NCBI GenBank assembly: GCA_035513575.1
Contig: DATKBW010000049.1
Coordinates: 1 to 64,000, forward strand
Origin: JAHWKI01 sp035513575
GTDB lineage: Bacteria > Gemmatimonadota > Gemmatimonadetes > Longimicrobiales > RSA9
DNA: 64,000 nt
Reading direction: 5' to 3'
Part shown: piece by piece, positions 49,464-59,700 of the stretch
Position numbering within the stretch: the stretch's first letter is position 1
Layout: each line of letters opens with the position of its first letter
Program-made: the position numbers and the translations under genes
The notes under the pieces: model-generated
Told to the model about the DNA's origin: nothing
What the model saw: only the letters and a program-made list of their open reading frames with translations
Database searches by the model: none

Positions 49464-50897
49464 TCACGGCTGCCGGAGGTTCGCCCGACGCAGCACGCGG
49501 CCGCCGCGCACCACCAGGTCCACTTGCCGGACGTTCCGGATGTCGGCCAGCGGATCCGCGTCCAGGACGACGAGATCCCCCACCTTCCCGCGCTCCACCG
49601 TCCCGATGGCATCCCCGCGTCCCATGGCGGCCGCGGCGGTCCGCGTGGACGCCACCAGCACCTCCATGGGCGTCATCCCCGCCGCCTGCATCGCCTCCAT
49701 CTCCAGGTAGACGGAGGGCCCGGCCAGCGTGAGAGGGTTGCCCGCATCCGTCCCCATGGCCACCGGGATCCCGGCGGCCCGGACACGCAGCAGGTTCTCG
49801 GCCATGATGACGCTTCGACGCTCTCCCGCGGCGCGCATCCGCTGGCGGTCCGCCGCCGGGCCACCCGGGAGGGAGTCGGTGAGGAAGGCTTTGGCCCGCG
49901 TCTCCGGATCCACGCACGCGAGCTCGTCGCCGTACGCCCCTTCGTCGAAATCCCGCGCCGCCAGCTGGGCGTAGCCCTCGTGGACGATCAGCGTCGGCGT
50001 GTAGATCGTCCCCGCCGCCCTGGCCAGGTCGAGGAACTCCTGGTCGACCGCCTCCTCGTAGACGCTGTGGACCAGCACGTCCGCCCCCGCCCGCACCGCC
50101 ACCTTCGCCTGCCAGAGCCCGGTCGCGTGAACCAGGAACGGAAGCCCCCATTCGTCCGCGAGCCGCCCCGCCAGCATCACGCGGTGCTCCCACCCGGCCG
50201 CATCAGCCGACGACTCGCCGTGCAGGAACCACACTTTCAGCGCGTCGCTCCCGTTCAGCGCCACGTACCGCGCCCCCGCTTCCACGGCCGAGTCGGTCGC
50301 GATGTGGATGAACTGCCGCTCACCCGGGAGGTTCAGCCAGTGGTCCGCCGTGGACAGGAGCGGCCCGGCCGCCGCCACGTGCGGGGCCTCGTCCGTCCAC
50401 GCCGCGTCCTCCCGCATCGACCACGTCCAGGGGAAGCCCCCCACATCGAAGACCGCCGTAACCCCGGAACAGAGGTAGGCGCGGTGGTACCGCCACGGGT
50501 CCAGCCGGTTCGCCGCGACGGTGGAGTCGTACGGGAACCGCTCCCGCAGGTCCAGGGCGTCCGGCCGCCCATCCGCGAACCCCGTCTGGGAATAGTGCAC
50601 GTGCGCATCGATCAGCCCCGGGATCACCCACTTCCCCCGGGCATCCACCACCGCCGCGTCACCCGGAACGGCGCAGCCCGCCACCGGTCCGACGCACTCG
50701 ATCCGGCCGTCGCGGATCACGATCACCGAGCCGGGCACCGGGGCACCTCCCGTCCCGTCGACGAGCGTCCCCCCGATCACCGCAACCGCGCCCGTCCCCT
50801 CCGGGGCACCAACCGCCGTCACCGGCTCCTGTCCCGCCACGCCTCCGGGAGTCCAGGTGACGGCCAGTGCGAGAAGGAACGGCCAGGACGATCTCAT
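49464..50897 (-). CDS. Secreted amidohydrolase
   Basis: 477 aa from ATG 50897. Signal peptide (ends GGVAGQ), then an amidohydrolase TIM barrel with flanking beta-sandwich: metal His pair in GLIDAHVHYS (~100), the probable carbamylated Lys in DALKVWFLHGES (~225), His in HATG and HSVYEE, and the Asp in VAMGTDAGNPL (~380). The C-terminal GDLVVLDADPLADIRNVRQV is the usual sandwich closure. Related enzymes hydrolyse imidazolone, hydantoin or dipeptide-like amides. The ATG is preceded by CGGAGGC. Divergent from the NTF2-like gene; the 246 bp between them hold no strong motif. Confidence 0.88.
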   Translation of the reverse strand: MRSSWPFLLALAVTWTPGGVAGQEPVTAVGAPEGTGAVAVIGGTLVDGTGGAPVPGSVIVIRDGRIECVGPVAGCAVPGDAAVVDARGKWVIPGLIDAHVHYSQTGFADGRPDALDLRERFPYDSTVAANRLDPWRYHRAYLCSGVTAVFDVGGFPWTWSMREDAAWTDEAPHVAAAGPLLSTADHWLNLPGERQFIHIATDSAVEAGARYVALNGSDALKVWFLHGESSADAAGWEHRVMLAGRLADEWGLPFLVHATGLWQAKVAVRAGADVLVHSVYEEAVDQEFLDLARAAGTIYTPTLIVHEGYAQLAARDFDEGAYGDELACVDPETRAKAFLTDSLPGGPAADRQRMRAAGERRSVIMAENLLRVRAAGIPVAMGTDAGNPLTLAGPSVYLEMEAMQAAGMTPMEVLVASTRTAAAAMGRGDAIGTVERGKVGDLVVLDADPLADIRNVRQVDLVVRGGRVLRRANLRQP

Positions 50898-51143
50898 GCG
50901 TGCCTCCGGTCGGGGGTTTCCCCCCAAGCTGATCCCCCGCTCCGCACCGGGCAACCGCCTCGCTGTCCGCATCCGGAACGGCGCATCCCGGCTCCGCACC
51001 TTCCCGTGCCCCGCCGTCGACCGCGCCAATTCCCCGCAAGTGCCTGGGATGCGCGGACGTCGACACTCCTCGTCACGCGTGGCACGCTCCGTTCGTTCAG
51101 CGTACGTGGATTTTCGTGACCCGCCACACCGGAGAGCCCCGAC

Positions 51144-51587
51144 ATGCGACGCCGCGCCGCTGCCTCAATGCTCGCCATCCCCCTCTTCATCTTCGACGCC
51201 TGGGGCGCCGAAGCCGGTCCCCCTTCCACCGACGAGATCGCCGTGCGCGCGGTGGTGCAGGGGTATTTCGACGGGATGATGGAGGGCAGCCCCGAGAAGC
51301 TCCGTGGGGCCTTCCATCCCGAAGCCTATCTGATCGGGCAGGGCCGGACCGGCCAGATCACCCGCATCCCCTTCGAGCGCTGGTGCGCGGGGATGAGCCG
51401 GGCCATGGAGAATCCGAAGGCGTATCGGAACGAGATCGCGGCCGTCGACATCTCCGGAAACGCCGCCATGGTGAAGACGGTCCTCACGTGGCCGACGGTG
51501 AAGTACGTGGACTACCTGTCGCTCCTGAAGGACGGAGAAGGGAACTGGCAGATCGTGAACAAGATCTGGGACGCATCACGCCCGTGA
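51144..51587 (+). CDS. Secreted NTF2-like protein (putative lumazine-binding family)
   Basis: 147 aa. Signal peptide (MRRRAAASMLAIPLFIFDAW, ends AEAG). Mature protein has the SnoaL/NTF2 cone pattern: VRAVVQGYFDGMMEGSPEKL, RGAFHPEAYLIGQG, the long central helix FERWCAGMSRAM, and the sheet IAAVDISGNAAMVKTVLTW ... NWQIVNKIWD. These small folds bind hydrophobic ligands or act as isomerases; no catalytic Asp/His pair is certain. It is a single gene, convergent with the histidine kinase. Confidence 0.78.
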   Translation: MRRRAAASMLAIPLFIFDAWGAEAGPPSTDEIAVRAVVQGYFDGMMEGSPEKLRGAFHPEAYLIGQGRTGQITRIPFERWCAGMSRAMENPKAYRNEIAAVDISGNAAMVKTVLTWPTVKYVDYLSLLKDGEGNWQIVNKIWDASRP

Positions 51588-51665
51588 GGGCCTCGTCGGT
51601 TCACTCTCTATCGCTCACGACGGCGAACTCGGCGTCGGCACTCGGCACCGCCGCGCGCCGTCCAA

Positions 51666-53438
51666 TCACTGGCCGAGGGCGTCCCGCACGCGGGCGGACA
51701 ACTGGTCCGGCGTGTAGGGTTTGGGGAGGAAGTTCCGTCCGTTCTCCGGGACCCCGTCGAGGGCGAGCATCTGCTCCGCGTAGCCGGATGTGAGAAGGAC
51801 CCGGATGCCCGGCCGTATCCTTTTCACGCGCTCCACGACTTCATCCCCCGTTAGGTCCGGCATGACCGCATCACAGAACAGCAGGTGGATGTCCGTGGGA
51901 TGTTCGCGCGCGATGCGCACGGCCTCCCGGCCCCGGCTCGCCGTGAGCACGCTGTAGCCGCGGCGCTCCAGGACCTTCCGGGCGAGCGACAGCACCGCTT
52001 CCTCGTCCTCCGCCACCAGGACCGTCCCGGTCCCGCTCGCGCCCGACGCGACCACGACCGCGGCCTTCTCCACCGCTTCGACTTCCTGCTGGGAGCGCGG
52101 GAGGTAGACCATGAAGGTCGTCCCGAGCCCCGGGTCGGTTTCCACCCAGATGTAGCCCCGGGCCTGCTTCACGATGCCGTACGCCGTGGAGAGGCCCAGG
52201 CCGGTGCCGACGCCGGGCGGCTTCGTCGTGAAGAACGGCTCGAAGATGTGGCGCGCGACCGACGGCTCCATGCCGCTGCCGGTGTCCGAGACCATCAGGA
52301 GGGTGTAGGGGCCCGGTATCACGCGGTACGGGTAGGCGGCGGCCTGGGCCTCCGAGATGGTTTCGTCGCTGGTCCGGATCACGATGCGGCCGACCCCGGG
52401 GATCGCGTCCCGTGCGTTCACCACCAGGTTCATCAGCACCTGCTCGACCTGGCCGGGATCCGCGAGCACGGTGCCGAGCCGGGGCGCGAGGACGGTTTCG
52501 AGCTCGATCGTCTCCCCGATCATCCGACGGAGCAGCCTCTCCATCTCCTGCACCAGCGCGTTCAGGTCCAGCGGGCGCGGCTGGACAATGCTCTGCCGGC
52601 TGAAGGCCAGCAGCTGGCGGGTCAGCGCGGCGGCGCGATCCGAGGATCGGGCGATCTCCCCCAGGTCCTCTCGCAGCTCCTCCCCGCAGGCGGGGTCCGC
52701 CAGGAGGAGCTCCGTGTGCCCCTTGATCGCCGTCAGCAGGTTGTTGAAGTCGTGCGCCACACCGCCCGCGAGCCGCCCCACCGCCTCCATCTTCTGCGCC
52801 TGCCGCAGCTGCTCCTCCAGCCGCTCACGCTCCCGCTCCGCTTCCTTCTTCTGCGTCACGTCCCCGATCACCGCCATAATGCCTTCGATCAGTCCCGCGC
52901 GGTCCCGCACCGGCGCCGCGGACACACTGACGTCCAGCACCCGCCCGTCCTTCGTGAGCCGCCTCGATTCCACGCCCGTGAGAGACTCTCCATCGAGCAC
53001 GCGCCGCCGCATCGCCGAGAACGCTTCCGCGCCCGAGACCGGAACGCTCGGGTACACGCCGCCGAGCACTTCCCCCGCGCTCCACCCGAATACCCGCTCC
53101 GCGGCCTGGTTCCAGAGCGTGATCCGGCCCTCCTGGTCTCCCGCGATGATCGGCAGGGGCGAGGCGTCGATCAGCGCGTGCAGACGGCCTCGCGTCTCCA
53201 CCAGCTTCGCTTCGGCCTCACGGAGGCAGCCCAGCGCGTCCCATGCGACGGCCGCGCCGTAAACCAGCAGCACGAGCCCCACGAAGCCGGTCGCCCAGAG
53301 GAGCACCCCTTCGGCGGCGCTGTACGGTGCGTCCACCAGGAGAAACACCAGGACGGCGTGGACCAGGAACAGGTTGCACAGGGCGATGAGCAGCAGGAGC
53401 GCGGTCTGAGGCGTCAGGACGCGCTGCGAGAGGCGCAT
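51666..53438 (-). CDS. Hybrid PAS sensor histidine kinase with receiver domain
   Basis: 590 aa. Two membrane helices (~15-35, 46-68), coiled coil, PAS (~85-200; RITLWNQAAERVFGWSAGEV), HisKA with phospho-His in LAGGVAHDFNNLLTAIKGH (~230), HATPase with N-box VNARDAI and GTGLGLSTAYGIVKQ, then a C-terminal receiver (~470-588) with phospho-acceptor Asp in FCDAVMPDLTGDE. The GGVAHDFNN box marks the large family of cytoplasmic-PAS hybrid kinases. No response-regulator gene is next to it, so the output is likely a separate phosphotransfer partner. Upstream, the 190 bp to the AddB-like gene are divergent and hold a TAGCTT box. Confidence 0.92.
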   Translation of the reverse strand: MRLSQRVLTPQTALLLLIALCNLFLVHAVLVFLLVDAPYSAAEGVLLWATGFVGLVLLVYGAAVAWDALGCLREAEAKLVETRGRLHALIDASPLPIIAGDQEGRITLWNQAAERVFGWSAGEVLGGVYPSVPVSGAEAFSAMRRRVLDGESLTGVESRRLTKDGRVLDVSVSAAPVRDRAGLIEGIMAVIGDVTQKKEAERERERLEEQLRQAQKMEAVGRLAGGVAHDFNNLLTAIKGHTELLLADPACGEELREDLGEIARSSDRAAALTRQLLAFSRQSIVQPRPLDLNALVQEMERLLRRMIGETIELETVLAPRLGTVLADPGQVEQVLMNLVVNARDAIPGVGRIVIRTSDETISEAQAAAYPYRVIPGPYTLLMVSDTGSGMEPSVARHIFEPFFTTKPPGVGTGLGLSTAYGIVKQARGYIWVETDPGLGTTFMVYLPRSQQEVEAVEKAAVVVASGASGTGTVLVAEDEEAVLSLARKVLERRGYSVLTASRGREAVRIAREHPTDIHLLFCDAVMPDLTGDEVVERVKRIRPGIRVLLTSGYAEQMLALDGVPENGRNFLPKPYTPDQLSARVRDALGQ

Positions 53439-53615
53439 CAGGGGCCATGCCCCGCGCTATAGGTGCGCATTCCCCTCAAGCTTCATTAGCCCCGGCCGGC
53501 GGAAAAGAACGGACCCCTGCACTTATTCGATGCCGCTCGGAGCGAAAAGCTTACAGAAAAATTGGCGCCGCTGCCGGCAAGCGTCGCCGGGGTCGCCGTT
53601 GTCGGGGGGTTCCTT

Positions 53616-53621
53616 TAGCTT
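53616..53621 (+). promoter_or_regulatory. TAGCTT hexamer 7 bp before the addB ATG
   Basis: TAGCTT, then GCGGGCA, then ATG at 53629. Same distance as at 14566 and almost as at 46424. No ribosome-binding site. Confidence 0.35.
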
Positions 53622-53628
53622 GCGGGCA

Positions 53629-56600
53629 ATGGCAGAAACACCCGCCCCGGCGGTGCTCCGGTCCCTCCGGACCGCCACGGCGCAGCACCCGCTGGACCGC
53701 AAGCTCCTCCTGTGCAGGACCATCGGCGAGGGGCGCGAGCTCCTGCGGGCCCTGGTCTCCGGTGGCGAGTCCTGGCTCGCGTGGGACATCAGCACGCCGC
53801 GCCGGCTGGCTCTCGAGCTCGTGGGCCCCGACCTGGCGGCCGAAGACCTCGCCCTCGCTGACGACTTCGACCAGGAGGCCGCCGTGGAGTGGGCCCTCCA
53901 CGAGGCCCTCCTCGACGCGCCCTCGTCGCCCCTTGCCCGCCTCGCCGAGATGCCCGGGTTCCGGGAGGCCGTCGCGGGTGCGGTCCGCGAGCTCGGCCTG
54001 GCGGGGGTCGAGGGTGCGCGGCTGCGGCGGTCCGCCGCATCGAACCCGGCGCTCCGCGACCTGCTCGCCGAGGTCCTCGAAGGCCAGCGGCGGTGGCTCG
54101 CCGAAGCCGGTCTCGTGGCGGTCGCCGACGTCCTCGAGCGGGCGGCGGCGCGGGTGGACAGGGACGGGGCGGCTACGGCCCGGGCCGACCTTCTCCATCT
54201 CCTGCCGGGGCTTTCCACCGCCGGCGCCACGGGCCGCCTCGTGGGGGCGCTCCGGCGCGCCGGAGCCCGCGTGCTGGAGACGGACCCGGTGGCCGTGCCG
54301 GTGCCCGCCGGCGTGCTCTGGGAGGCCGTCGCGGAGCCCGCGCCGCTGACGGGTCTGCTCGGGGACGAGCCGGCCCGCGCGGCCGGCTCGGAGCCGCTCG
54401 AGCTCTTCGCCGCGTCCGGCCCGGCAGAGGAAGTCCGCGAGGTGCTGCGCCGGGTGCTGGCGGCCGGTCTGTCGTGGGACGAGGTGGAGATCATCGCGAC
54501 GGACCCGGTCGTGTACGGGGGCGCGCTGCACGCGCTGGGGCAGCGCCTCGAGGTGCCCATCAGCTTCGCGGTCGGGCTGCCGGTGGAGCGCACGCGGACC
54601 GGGCGTGCCGCGGCCGCGTACTTCCGGTGGATCCGGGAGGGCTACCCGGCCTCGGAGATCCGGCGCCTCCTGGAGGCCGAGGACCTCCGGCCGCCGGGGT
54701 ACACCCGTTCCCTGACGGGTCTGGCGCGCCGGCTGCGGGGGCTGGGGGTCGGGTGGGGCCACGGCCGGTATCTCCCCGCCCTGGACCGCGCCGACGCGGC
54801 GCGCAACCGGCCCCGGCGGAACGAATCGGAGGCCGAGTGGGCGGAACGCGTCGCCCGGGACCGCGAGGAGCTGAGGGCGCTCCGGTCCCTGCTCGAGCCG
54901 CTGATCGCCAGCACGCCGGCCGTGGACCTGGACGACCCGGCCGCCCGGGTGTCGCCGGCGGCCATCGCGGCCGGTCTCCGCCGGTTCCTCGAGCTCGTCC
55001 CCACGGCGGATGCGCCGTCCGCCACGGCCCGGGATCGCTTCATCGGCATCGCCGATCGGATCGCCGCGCGACTCACCCGGGAGATGTCACCGGCGGCGGC
55101 GCTGGCTGCGGTCCGGCGGCACCTCCGGATCCGCGTTCCCGCACCGGACCGCGAGGGTGCGGCGCCCTGGGTCTCGTCCGGGGGACACATCCACCTCAGC
55201 GATGTGGAGCACGGCGGGCTCACCGGCCGGAGGGTGACCTTCGTCGTGGGCCTCGATGCCGAGCGCTTCCCGGGCGCCGGGCTCCAGGACCCGCTGCTCC
55301 TGGACTCGCAGCGCCGGGATCTGGACCCGGTCGCGCTGCCCACGTCCGCCGACCGCATCGCCGCCAGGCGCTTCGCCCTGGCCGCCGCCCTCGCCCGCCT
55401 CCGCGGCCGGGTCACCCTCTCCTACAGCGCGTGGGACCCCGTCGAGGCGCGGCACGTCGCGCCCTCGCCCGTCATGCTCCACGCCTTCCGGGCGGCCGCC
55501 GCCGACCCCGCCGCGTCCTTCGAGGACATGGCCGCCGCGCTCGGGCAGCCCGCCTCCGCCATCCCCCGGGCCGGCAACCTCGACGACGCCGACGTCTGGT
55601 TTTCCGCGCTCCATCGCGACGGCATCCTCCGGGACGGGACCGCCGCGGTTCGACAGGCCTTCCCCGCCCTCGCCGCGGGCACCGACGCCATGGCGGCGCT
55701 CGCCGGTGACCAGGCCACGCCGCACCACGGGAAGCTCCGCCCCCGCCCCGGGCTGGACCCGCGCGACAGCCCGGACCTGATCCTTTCCGCCAGCGGCCTG
55801 GAAGACCTCGGCACCTGCGCTCTCCGGTACTTCTTCAAGTACGTCCTCCGCGTGCGCCCGCCGGACGACCCCGAGCCGGACCCCGACCGCTGGCTCGATC
55901 CGCTTCGCCGGGGGAGCCTCCTCCACGCGGTGTTCGAGCGCACGCTGCGGGAGGCGCGGGAACGCGGGGTGCGCGCGGGAGCGACGGAGTTCGAGGAGCA
56001 CGCGCTGGGCGTCCTGGCGGCGGAGGCCGCCATGCTGCGCCGGGAAGTCCCGGTGCCGGGGGAGGCGGTCCTCGCGCGAGAGATGGTCGTCCTGCGGGAG
56101 GACGTGCGGTCGTTCGTCGCCATGGTGGAGGGGGTGGACGAGCGGTGGGAAGCGCTTGAGCTACGGTTCGGGCTCGCGGACGACCCGCCCGCGGAGCTCC
56201 GGCTGAAGGGGGGAACGGTCCGGCTCCGCGGCGCCATCGACCGGGTGGACCGGAGTCCGGACGGGGGGCTGGTCGTCGTCGACTACAAGACCGGGTCGAC
56301 GACGCGCCACGAGCGGAGCAAGGGGCAGGGTCTGTTCCACGGCGGGCGTCGGCTCCAGAACGTGGTCTACACGGCGGCCGCCGAAGCCATCCTCCAGGAC
56401 CGGGTCGAGCGCATGGAATACCACTTCCCGACTCGCGCCGGCCGCAACGAGGTCATCGGCTACAGCCGGGCGGAGACGCGCCGCGGCCTCGGGCTCCTCT
56501 CCCGGCTTCTCGACATGGTCCGCGCCGGCCGATTCCTGCCGACACCGCAGGGCGACGACTGCACGTTCTGCGATTTCCAGGCGATCTGCCGCCACCGTTC

Positions 56601-56736
56601 CGAGGGCTTTACCTCCCATACACCGCTGGCGGACTGGGCCGCTGCCCGGCTCGGGGAGCTGGAGGACTACGCCGACCTGAGGGATGTCCGCGCCTGGGAA
56701 GACCTCCTGCTCGGGGAGCTGGATGCCGATGCGTAG
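53629..56736 (+). CDS. AddB-like PD-(D/E)XK nuclease/inactivated helicase subunit
   Basis: 1035 aa. The N-terminal two-thirds follow the AddB helicase-like layout, but I see no Walker A (the first strand reads LLLCRTIGEGRELLRA). The C-terminal nuclease has VVDYKTGST (~885, the PD-(D/E)XK Asp and Lys) with the upstream RGSLLHAVFE (~765). Four iron-sulfur cysteines have the AddB arrangement: one in DLGTCALRYF (~728) and three in CTFCDFQAIC (~977). With AddA it would resect double-strand breaks for recombination, as AddAB does. Its stop overlaps the AddA-like start. Confidence 0.85.
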   Translation: MAETPAPAVLRSLRTATAQHPLDRKLLLCRTIGEGRELLRALVSGGESWLAWDISTPRRLALELVGPDLAAEDLALADDFDQEAAVEWALHEALLDAPSSPLARLAEMPGFREAVAGAVRELGLAGVEGARLRRSAASNPALRDLLAEVLEGQRRWLAEAGLVAVADVLERAAARVDRDGAATARADLLHLLPGLSTAGATGRLVGALRRAGARVLETDPVAVPVPAGVLWEAVAEPAPLTGLLGDEPARAAGSEPLELFAASGPAEEVREVLRRVLAAGLSWDEVEIIATDPVVYGGALHALGQRLEVPISFAVGLPVERTRTGRAAAAYFRWIREGYPASEIRRLLEAEDLRPPGYTRSLTGLARRLRGLGVGWGHGRYLPALDRADAARNRPRRNESEAEWAERVARDREELRALRSLLEPLIASTPAVDLDDPAARVSPAAIAAGLRRFLELVPTADAPSATARDRFIGIADRIAARLTREMSPAAALAAVRRHLRIRVPAPDREGAAPWVSSGGHIHLSDVEHGGLTGRRVTFVVGLDAERFPGAGLQDPLLLDSQRRDLDPVALPTSADRIAARRFALAAALARLRGRVTLSYSAWDPVEARHVAPSPVMLHAFRAAAADPAASFEDMAAALGQPASAIPRAGNLDDADVWFSALHRDGILRDGTAAVRQAFPALAAGTDAMAALAGDQATPHHGKLRPRPGLDPRDSPDLILSASGLEDLGTCALRYFFKYVLRVRPPDDPEPDPDRWLDPLRRGSLLHAVFERTLREARERGVRAGATEFEEHALGVLAAEAAMLRREVPVPGEAVLAREMVVLREDVRSFVAMVEGVDERWEALELRFGLADDPPAELRLKGGTVRLRGAIDRVDRSPDGGLVVVDYKTGSTTRHERSKGQGLFHGGRRLQNVVYTAAAEAILQDRVERMEYHFPTRAGRNEVIGYSRAETRRGLGLLSRLLDMVRAGRFLPTPQGDDCTFCDFQAICRHRSEGFTSHTPLADWAAARLGELEDYADLRDVRAWEDLLLGELDADA

Positions 56737-59700
56737 GCGATCCGACGACCGGGACCAGCTCCCCCTCTTCGATGCCGGCCCGCCCCCGGCCACACCACCA
56801 CCATCCCCCGGGCTCGTCGACGCGCCGCTGCCGGATGAGGCCGCCCGCGCGCGCATCCGGGAGGACCTCGGCACGAACCTCCTGGTGGAAGCCGGCGCCG
56901 GTTCCGGGAAGACCACCGCGCTGGTCGACCGCATGGTCGCCCTCGTCCTCTCCGACACCGCACCGGTCGACCGGATCGCCGCCGTCACCTTCACGCGCAA
57001 GGCCGCGGCAGAGCTCCAGCAGCGCTTCCAGGCCCGCCTCGAAGACGCCATCCGGGATGCCCGCCACGCGGGCGCCAGCGAGGAGGCCGCCCGCCTCGAT
57101 CGCGCCCTTCGCGACATCCACCGCGCGTTCATCGGCACGATCCACTCGTTCTGCGCCCGCCTGCTCCGGGAGCGGCCCGTCGAGGCCGGGTTGGACCCCG
57201 GCTTCGAGGAGCTGCTCGGGGTGGAGGAGACACGGATGCGCCGCGCGTTCTGGCACGCGCACCTGGAGCGTCTCGCGGGCGCCGACCACCCCCTCCTCGC
57301 CGAGCTGGCGGACATCGGGCTCGCCCCCTCCCGCCTCCAGGGCCTCTTCGACGCCCTCGTCGCCAATCCCGACGTGGACTTCCCCTCCGAGCCGGTCGCC
57401 GCCCCCGCGGCCGACGAGGTGGCCGCCGTCCGCGGTCGTCTCGACGCCCTCATCGATCGCGGCCTCGCCATGCTCCCCGCCGAGCCCGACCCCAGGGGGT
57501 GGGACGAGCTGCAGAGCCGCATCCGGCTCCTCGCCTTCCTCCGACGCGTGGTCCGCTGGTCCGACCGCGCGGATTTTCTCGATATCCTCGGGGAGGAAGT
57601 GGTCGGACGGAGCTACAGGGTGGTCCAGAAGCGCTGGCCGGACGGTGCCGCGGCGAAGGCGCTCGGGGAGGAATGGGGGGACCTGCGCGATGGTGGCGCC
57701 GCCGCCGTCGTCGACCGGTGGTGGGCGCACCGCTACCCCATCGCCGTCCGCTTTGCCCGCGAGGCGGCCGAGGCGTTCGAGGCGGAGAGGATCCGCGGCG
57801 GACGGCTGAATTTCCAGGACCTCCTGATGCGCGCCGCCCGGCTGCTCCGCGAGCACGACGCGGCCCGGGATGAGCTGGGAGAACGCTATCGTCGCCTGCT
57901 GGTGGACGAGTTCCAGGACACGGACCCGGTCCAGGCCGAGGTCCTCACGCTCCTCGCGGCCCCGCCGGACGGCAGGAGGTGGCAGGACGCGACGCCGCGG
58001 CCGGGTGCCCTCTTCGTCGTGGGGGACCCCAAGCAGTCCATCTATCGCTTCCGACGCGCCGACATCGCCGTCTACAACCTCGTCCGCGAGCGGTTCCAGG
58101 ATTTTGGCGACGTGCTCGGGCTGGTCGCCAACTTCCGGTCCCTCCCCCCCTTTGGCGCGCTGGTGCAGGACGTCTTCGCGAGGCCGGATCGCTTCGCCGG
58201 CCGGGCCACGCGCCACCAGGCGGCGTTCGCGCCCCTGCGCACCCGCCGGGCCGCGGATCCCGCGCGGCAGCGCATCGGGCAGTACTACATCGACCCGGAA
58301 GGCCGTTCCCACGTCGCCGTGGCCGCCGATGACGCCGCGCGTCTCGCTCCCTGGATCGCCGGGGAGATCGCGGCGGGGCGACGCCGCCCCGAGGACTTCC
58401 TGATCCTCGCGCGGCAGAAGGCCGGGCTGGCGACGTACGCCCGGGCCCTGGAGGGCTGGCGCGTGCCGGTCCAGGTCACGGGGGCCGGCGTCGAACAGGC
58501 CGAGGAGCTGACGGAGCTCCTGGTGCTCCTCGAGGCGCTGGCCGACCCGACCGATCCCGTGAAGGTCGTGGCCGCCCTCGCGGGGCTCTTCTTCGGCCTC
58601 GATCTCGATGCGCTGCTCGCGTGGTCCCGCGGCGAGGACCTGCCCGCGGGAGAGGCCGCGCCCGGTCGCTGGTTCGACATGACCCGTCCTCATGCCGGGG
58701 ATCCGACCCCCGTGGGGCGGGCGCTCGCGACCCTGCACCGCTGGTGGAGCGAGTCGCGGACCACCCCGGCCGACGTGCTGGTCGGTCGCGTCATGGACGA
58801 GGTGGGGCTCGTCCCGCTCGCCGCGTCACGGGACCTCGGCGAGCTACGGGCGGGGTCCCTCCTTTTCGCTCTCGACTCCCTCCGCGTCGCGGCACTCCAT
58901 GGCGACACCTCCATCCCCGCCGCCGTGGACGCGCTGCGCGCCGCCCTGGAGTCCGACGAGGCCGAAGCGCCGCTGGAGCCGATTCGCCGCGGCGCCGCGC
59001 GCGTCATGACCCTGCACCAGGCGAAAGGGCTCGAGGCACCGGTGGTGATCCTCGCCCATCCCGTCGGCCAGCGCGAGCACGACATCACGAGCCACATCGA
59101 GCGGCGCGAGGACGGGTCGGCCGTCGGCCACCTCGTCGTCCAGGAGCGCGCGGGCTTCCATCGCGTCCGGACTCTCGCCCGGCCGAAAGGGTGGGAGGAA
59201 AAGGAAGAGGAGGAGCGGCGCTACGAGCGCGCGGAGGAGGAGCGGCTGCTGTACGTGGCGGCGACGCGGGCCCGGGACTCGCTCCTGGTCTCCCGCAAGG
59301 CGCGGGACGAGGCCCGCTCGCCGTGGCGGGGGCTCTACGACTGGATGGACGGCAACGGCGAGCTGGTTCAGCTCGAGCCGGCACCCACCCCGGAGCGGGA
59401 GCAGGTGGAGCGGAGCGCCCGGGAGCTGACCGACGACGCCGCCCTTCTCGCGGACCGACGGCGCCGGGCGGCTTCCCCCAGGTACGTGGTCCGGAGCGTC
59501 ACCGCCCTGGCCAGGGCGGCCACGGCGGAACCATCCGGTGAGGATCTATCGAGCCGTGAGGCGGACGGGGGGAGGCCGGCCGACCCCGGCGACGGACCCG
59601 ACCCGGCGTTCCGGGGCCTCTCCTGGGGCAGCGCTGTCCACGGCGCGCTGGATGCCGGGGCCCGTGGCGCATCCGGGGACGCCCTCCGGGCGGTCTGCCG